Origin: Chloroflexota bacterium
Lineage (GTDB): Bacteria > Chloroflexota > Anaerolineae > B4-G1 > SLSP01
Length of the DNA stretch: 8,799 nucleotides
Assembly (NCBI GenBank): GCA_012798275.1
Contig: JAAZNO010000488.1
Coordinates: 1 to 8,799 of the forward strand
Direction: 5' to 3'
Shown: positions 6,550 to 8,799 of the stretch, one piece after another
Layout: each line of letters begins with the position of its first letter
Numbering within the stretch: the stretch's first letter is position 1
The notes under the pieces: model-generated
The model's database searches: none
What the model saw: only the letters and a program-made list of their open reading frames with translations
What the model was told of the DNA's origin: nothing
Translations under genes and position numbers: made by a program

Positions 6550-7311
6550 CTAAAGCCGGGTCAAGATTTCCGGCTCACCCTCCACTACAGCCAGGGTGTT
6601 CTCGAAATGGGCGGTCAACGCTCCGTTGGCGGAGACCACAGTCCATTCATTCTCCAACACGCGCGTCTGCGCCGTACCGATGAGCAACATGGGCTCGATA
6701 CACAAAGTCATGCCCACAGCCAGGAGCACCCCCCGGCCCGCCGCTCCGACGTTCAGAATCTGCGGCGCTTCATGCAACTGTCGCCCGATGCCATGTCCGC
6801 TGTACTGGCGGGTAAGATAGTAACCCTGCGATTCGGCCACAGTCTGCACCGCATGGGAAATGTCCCCCAAACGCTGACCGGGACGAGCCTGAGCCTGTCC
6901 CGCCTCCAGCGCCGCTGCCGTTACCGCCAGCAGGGAGGCAGCTTCCGCGCTCACAGTTCCCACAGGAAAGGTGCGCGCGGCATCGCCATGAAAGCCATTG
7001 TAGCAGACGCCCACATCCAGGGTGATGATATCGCCCTCATGGAGCACTCGCGTCCCAGGAATACCATGAACCAGTTCGTCATTGACCGAAGCACAAATCG
7101 AAGCCGGGAAAGGATGCCGCGCCCCCGGAGGATAGCCGAGGAAGGAAGGCGTCGCTCCGTGCTGCCGAATCCAGGTCTCAGCCAGACGATCCAATTCACC
7201 GGTGGTCACCCCTGGACGCAGCCGCTCCTCCAGCAGCGCCAGGACTTCTGCCACCATGCGCCCTGCTTGCCGCATGATGTGCAGCTCCTCACGCCGTTTT
7301 AGAATGACCAT
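6550..7311 (-). CDS. map: Type I methionine aminopeptidase
   Basis: Map removes the initiator methionine from nascent proteins when the second residue is small. The 253-aa protein is a single pita-bread catalytic domain without a zinc-finger extension. The five metal ligands are D99, D110, H173 (in GHGIG), E206 (in IEPM) and E237, and the substrate-binding histidine is H82 (in VHGIPG). The motif around E237 reads AHFENT where AQFEHT or AQYEHT is usual, so two neighbouring residues are changed while the ligand is kept. The start is ATG at 7309-7311, giving MVILKRREELHIMRQAG, a typical N-terminus, with AGGA 8 nt upstream. The frame runs on to a GTG at 7336-7338 without a ribosome-binding site. 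map has its own likely promoter at 7384-7412 and leads the alpha-operon genes. Confidence 0.96.
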   Translation of the reverse strand: MVILKRREELHIMRQAGRMVAEVLALLEERLRPGVTTGELDRLAETWIRQHGATPSFLGYPPGARHPFPASICASVNDELVHGIPGTRVLHEGDIITLDVGVCYNGFHGDAARTFPVGTVSAEAASLLAVTAAALEAGQAQARPGQRLGDISHAVQTVAESQGYYLTRQYSGHGIGRQLHEAPQILNVGAAGRGVLLAVGMTLCIEPMLLIGTAQTRVLENEWTVVSANGALTAHFENTLAVVEGEPEILTRL

Positions 7312-7347
7312 GTTGAATTCCTGATCCGCGCCAAACACTTAAAGTTC

Positions 7348-7375
7348 GGGCGCGGGGCCATGCCCCTGACAGCCC
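7348..7375 (-). promoter_or_regulatory. GC-rich stem-loop in the map leader
   Basis: GGGGC (7354-7358) and GCCCC (7362-7366) pair around a 3-nt loop. An outer GGGC/GCCC pair (7348-7351 with 7372-7375) can extend the stem through an internal loop. The structure would lie at the very 5' end of the transcript from the promoter at 7384-7412, about 35 nt before the map start. It lacks a following U run, so it is not an intrinsic terminator. It could protect the 5' end of the mRNA or bind a regulator; the role is inferred only. Confidence 0.4.
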
Positions 7376-7383
7376 AAAGGTCC

Positions 7384-7412
7384 ATCATACCCTAGCTTTG
7401 ACTTTTTGACAA
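7384..7412 (-). promoter_or_regulatory. Sigma-70-type promoter upstream of map and the alpha operon genes
   Basis: On the minus strand TTGTCA (7407-7412) and TATGAT (7384-7389) are separated by exactly 17 nt, each matching the consensus at 5 of 6 positions. This is the best promoter match I found. The predicted start is near 7377, giving a leader of about 65 nt before the map ATG at 7311. The -35 lies about 20 nt after the secY stop. It would drive map-rpmJ-rpsM-rpsK-rpsD-rpoA-rplQ and perhaps beyond, independently of read-through from the spc genes. A short inverted repeat, GACTT with AAGTC six bases apart, overlaps the -35. Confidence 0.7.
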
Positions 7413-7431
7413 GTCGAGCTGCCGCTCCGGC

Positions 7432-8730
7432 TCAGCGCAGGAAACCTTCGTAGTGGCGCATGAGCAACTGCGCTTCCAACTGCCGCATGGTGTCAATCAC
7501 CGTGCCGACCACGATCAACAAACCGGAACTGGTGATGAGCATGACATTGGAATTCAAGAAACGGAAGAGCTCAATGATGTAGGGTAGCACCGCCACAATG
7601 CCGAGGAACAACGCCCCCACGAGGGTGATGCGGCGATAGATGTGATTGATGTACTCCTCCGTCTTCTTGCCGGGACGCACGCCAGGGATAAACCCTCCTT
7701 GCCGTTGGAGCATGTCGGGCAAATTCTGCTGCTGGACCATCACGTCGGTGTAAAAGTAGGTGAAGCCGACCACCGCCACGAAGTACAACGGTGCATACCA
7801 GGGACTGGTCCCGCTGAAGAAATTCACGATTTGGTTGGCGAAGTTCGGCTGGGAGGGGTTGGTGAAGAACTGCGCGATGATCGCCGGGAAGGTCAGGAAT
7901 GACTGGGCGAAGATGAGCGGGATCATGCCGGCGGTGTTGACCTTGAGAGGAATATAGGTGCTGCCGCCGCCGTAGACTTTCATGCCGCGCACCCGCTTGC
8001 CATATTGCACCTTGATGCGGCGCTCGCCTTCCTGCACGAAAACAATGACGAAAATCGTCAGGATCGTCAACAGCAAGAAGAGCACGATGCCCAGCACTTT
8101 GTCCGTCTGCCACAGGCGCACGATGTTGGTAGGCACGCGCGCCACAATCCCGCCAAAGATGATCAACGACAGACCGTTACCCACGCCCTGTTCGGTGATC
8201 ATCTCGCCCAACCACACGCCGAACATCGTGCCGGCGGTCATGGTCAACAGGATCGTGATCGTAGAAAGCACATTGCCCCCACTGAAACCGAAATTGGGCA
8301 GAATATTCGCCTGCGCGGACAGCGCCTGCGCCAGGCCGAACGAATACAACAGCGCCAGCGGCACGGTGAGGAAGAAAGTCCACTGATTCATCTTGCGCTG
8401 TCCGGCCTCGCCCTCTTCCTTGAGCTTCTTTTCCAGGCTCGGGAAGATGGGCACCAACAGCTGCAAGACAATGGACGCCGTGACGTAGGGTGACACACCC
8501 GCCGCCAGGACGGAGAAATTGGCGATGGCCCCACCCGAGAGCATATCAATGAGATTGATGAGTCGTCCCGTGGCAGACCCGCCGGCCAGGAACTGTTCCA
8601 GTGCCTGACGGTCAACGCCAGGCACCGGAATGTTCGAAGCCAGACGCCAGATCACCAGGATCAGCAGCGTGTACAGCATCCGCCGCCGAAGATCAGGCAG
8701 TTTGAAAGCATTGCGCAGGGCCTCGATCAT
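7432..8730 (-). CDS. secY: Preprotein translocase channel subunit SecY
   Basis: SecY is the pore of the SecYEG translocon in the cytoplasmic membrane, exporting unfolded proteins with SecA and inserting membrane proteins with the ribosome. The 432-aa protein has ten hydrophobic segments, roughly 18-38, 71-95, 116-137, 154-174, 184-203, 212-233, 265-291, 309-331, 368-388 and 394-413. The plug region is near 56-70 and NIPVPGVD at 33-40 is typical. The large cytosolic loop GERRIKVQYGKR (235-246) and the FIPGVRPGK loop (347-355) are conserved; R352 corresponds to E. coli R357, needed for SecA-dependent transport. The start ATG (8728-8730) has GGAGGT 8 nt upstream. It follows the preceding gene by 24 nt. 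Downstream, adk is missing and the map promoter begins instead. Confidence 0.98.
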   Translation of the reverse strand: MIEALRNAFKLPDLRRRMLYTLLILVIWRLASNIPVPGVDRQALEQFLAGGSATGRLINLIDMLSGGAIANFSVLAAGVSPYVTASIVLQLLVPIFPSLEKKLKEEGEAGQRKMNQWTFFLTVPLALLYSFGLAQALSAQANILPNFGFSGGNVLSTITILLTMTAGTMFGVWLGEMITEQGVGNGLSLIIFGGIVARVPTNIVRLWQTDKVLGIVLFLLLTILTIFVIVFVQEGERRIKVQYGKRVRGMKVYGGGSTYIPLKVNTAGMIPLIFAQSFLTFPAIIAQFFTNPSQPNFANQIVNFFSGTSPWYAPLYFVAVVGFTYFYTDVMVQQQNLPDMLQRQGGFIPGVRPGKKTEEYINHIYRRITLVGALFLGIVAVLPYIIELFRFLNSNVMLITSSGLLIVVGTVIDTMRQLEAQLLMRHYEGFLR

Positions 8731-8754
8731 GGATTTACCTCCAATATGGCCGGG

Positions 8755-8799
8755 TTAGCGGGTGCGGTAACCGCCCCGTTGCCACGGCAGCAGTTCAAC
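8755..8799 (-). CDS. rplO: C-terminal end of the gene before secY, probably ribosomal protein uL15 (partial)
   Basis: A minus-strand frame enters from the right edge and ends at TAA (8755-8757), giving the last 14 residues, VELLPWQRGGYRTR. The stop is 24 nt before secY. rplO almost always precedes secY in the spc operon, and VELL fits the final beta strand of uL15, but 14 residues are too few to prove identity. The assignment rests mainly on position. The gene continues beyond the window. Confidence 0.6.
   Translation of the reverse strand, partial: VELLPWQRGGYRTR

Noticed and set aside
6547..7302. 251-codon plus-strand frame opposite map
   Set aside because: It is antisense to an intact map with all metal ligands in place, and its wording is typical of a GC-rich shadow.
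7312..7338. Longer map start at GTG 7336-7338
   Set aside because: It has no ribosome-binding site and adds nine atypical residues, while the ATG at 7309-7311 gives the family N-terminus with AGGA at normal spacing.
7421..7431. Small GCCG-CTC-CGGC hairpin just after the secY stop considered as a terminator
   Set aside because: The stem is only 4 bp and no U tract follows; it is too weak to call.

Overview
The window is one uninterrupted block of translation and secretion genes, all read leftwards on the minus strand. In transcription order it runs: the last codons of an upstream gene that is probably rplO, then secY, map, rpmJ, rpsM, rpsK, rpsD, rpoA, rplQ, truA, rplM, rpsI and mazG. This is the end of the bacterial spc operon joined to the alpha operon, with truA-rplM-rpsI and a MazG-family housecleaning gene attached downstream. 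High GC with dense GC-rich antisense frames, strong AGGAGG-type ribosome-binding sites and the wording of the ribosomal proteins suggest a free-living bacterium. I lean to the Chloroflexota (uL13 N-terminus, YabN-MazG fusion, gene order), but this comes from recalled family resemblance and no search was run.

Layout by position: 8-1516 mazG (methylase-like domain fused to MazG); 1517-1650 intergenic with a perfect 13-bp hairpin and a weak candidate promoter; 1651-2046 rpsI; 2057-2503 rplM; 2504-2641 intergenic with a 14-bp tandem repeat; 2642-3376 truA; 3407-3793 rplQ; 3821-4882 rpoA; 4898-5536 rpsD; 5552-5950 rpsK; 5981-6376 rpsM; 6418-6531 rpmJ; 6550-7311 map; 7312-7431 a gap holding a good sigma-70-type promoter and a leader hairpin; 7432-8730 secY; 8755-8799 the 3' end of the preceding gene. 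No gene-free stretch exceeds 300 bases. Most genes are 10-41 nt apart. The three wider gaps (about 120-140 nt) are where transcription is most likely controlled.

Working together, SecY forms the membrane export channel, Map trims the initiator methionine from nascent proteins, the six ribosomal proteins belong to both subunits (bL36, bL17 and uL13 in the large; uS13, uS11, uS4 and uS9 in the small, making seven in all), RpoA nucleates RNA polymerase assembly, TruA modifies tRNA anticodon arms, and MazG removes aberrant nucleotides.

Nothing here looks like a new defence, mobile or metabolic system. The observations worth a second look are moderate: adk and infA are absent from their classical places, a promoter sits where adk would be, RpoA ends in a long strongly acidic tail, and there are short non-coding repeats and hairpins. 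Three genes (rplM, truA, rpoA) appear to use GTG starts, and two of these need the longest-frame start moved inward.
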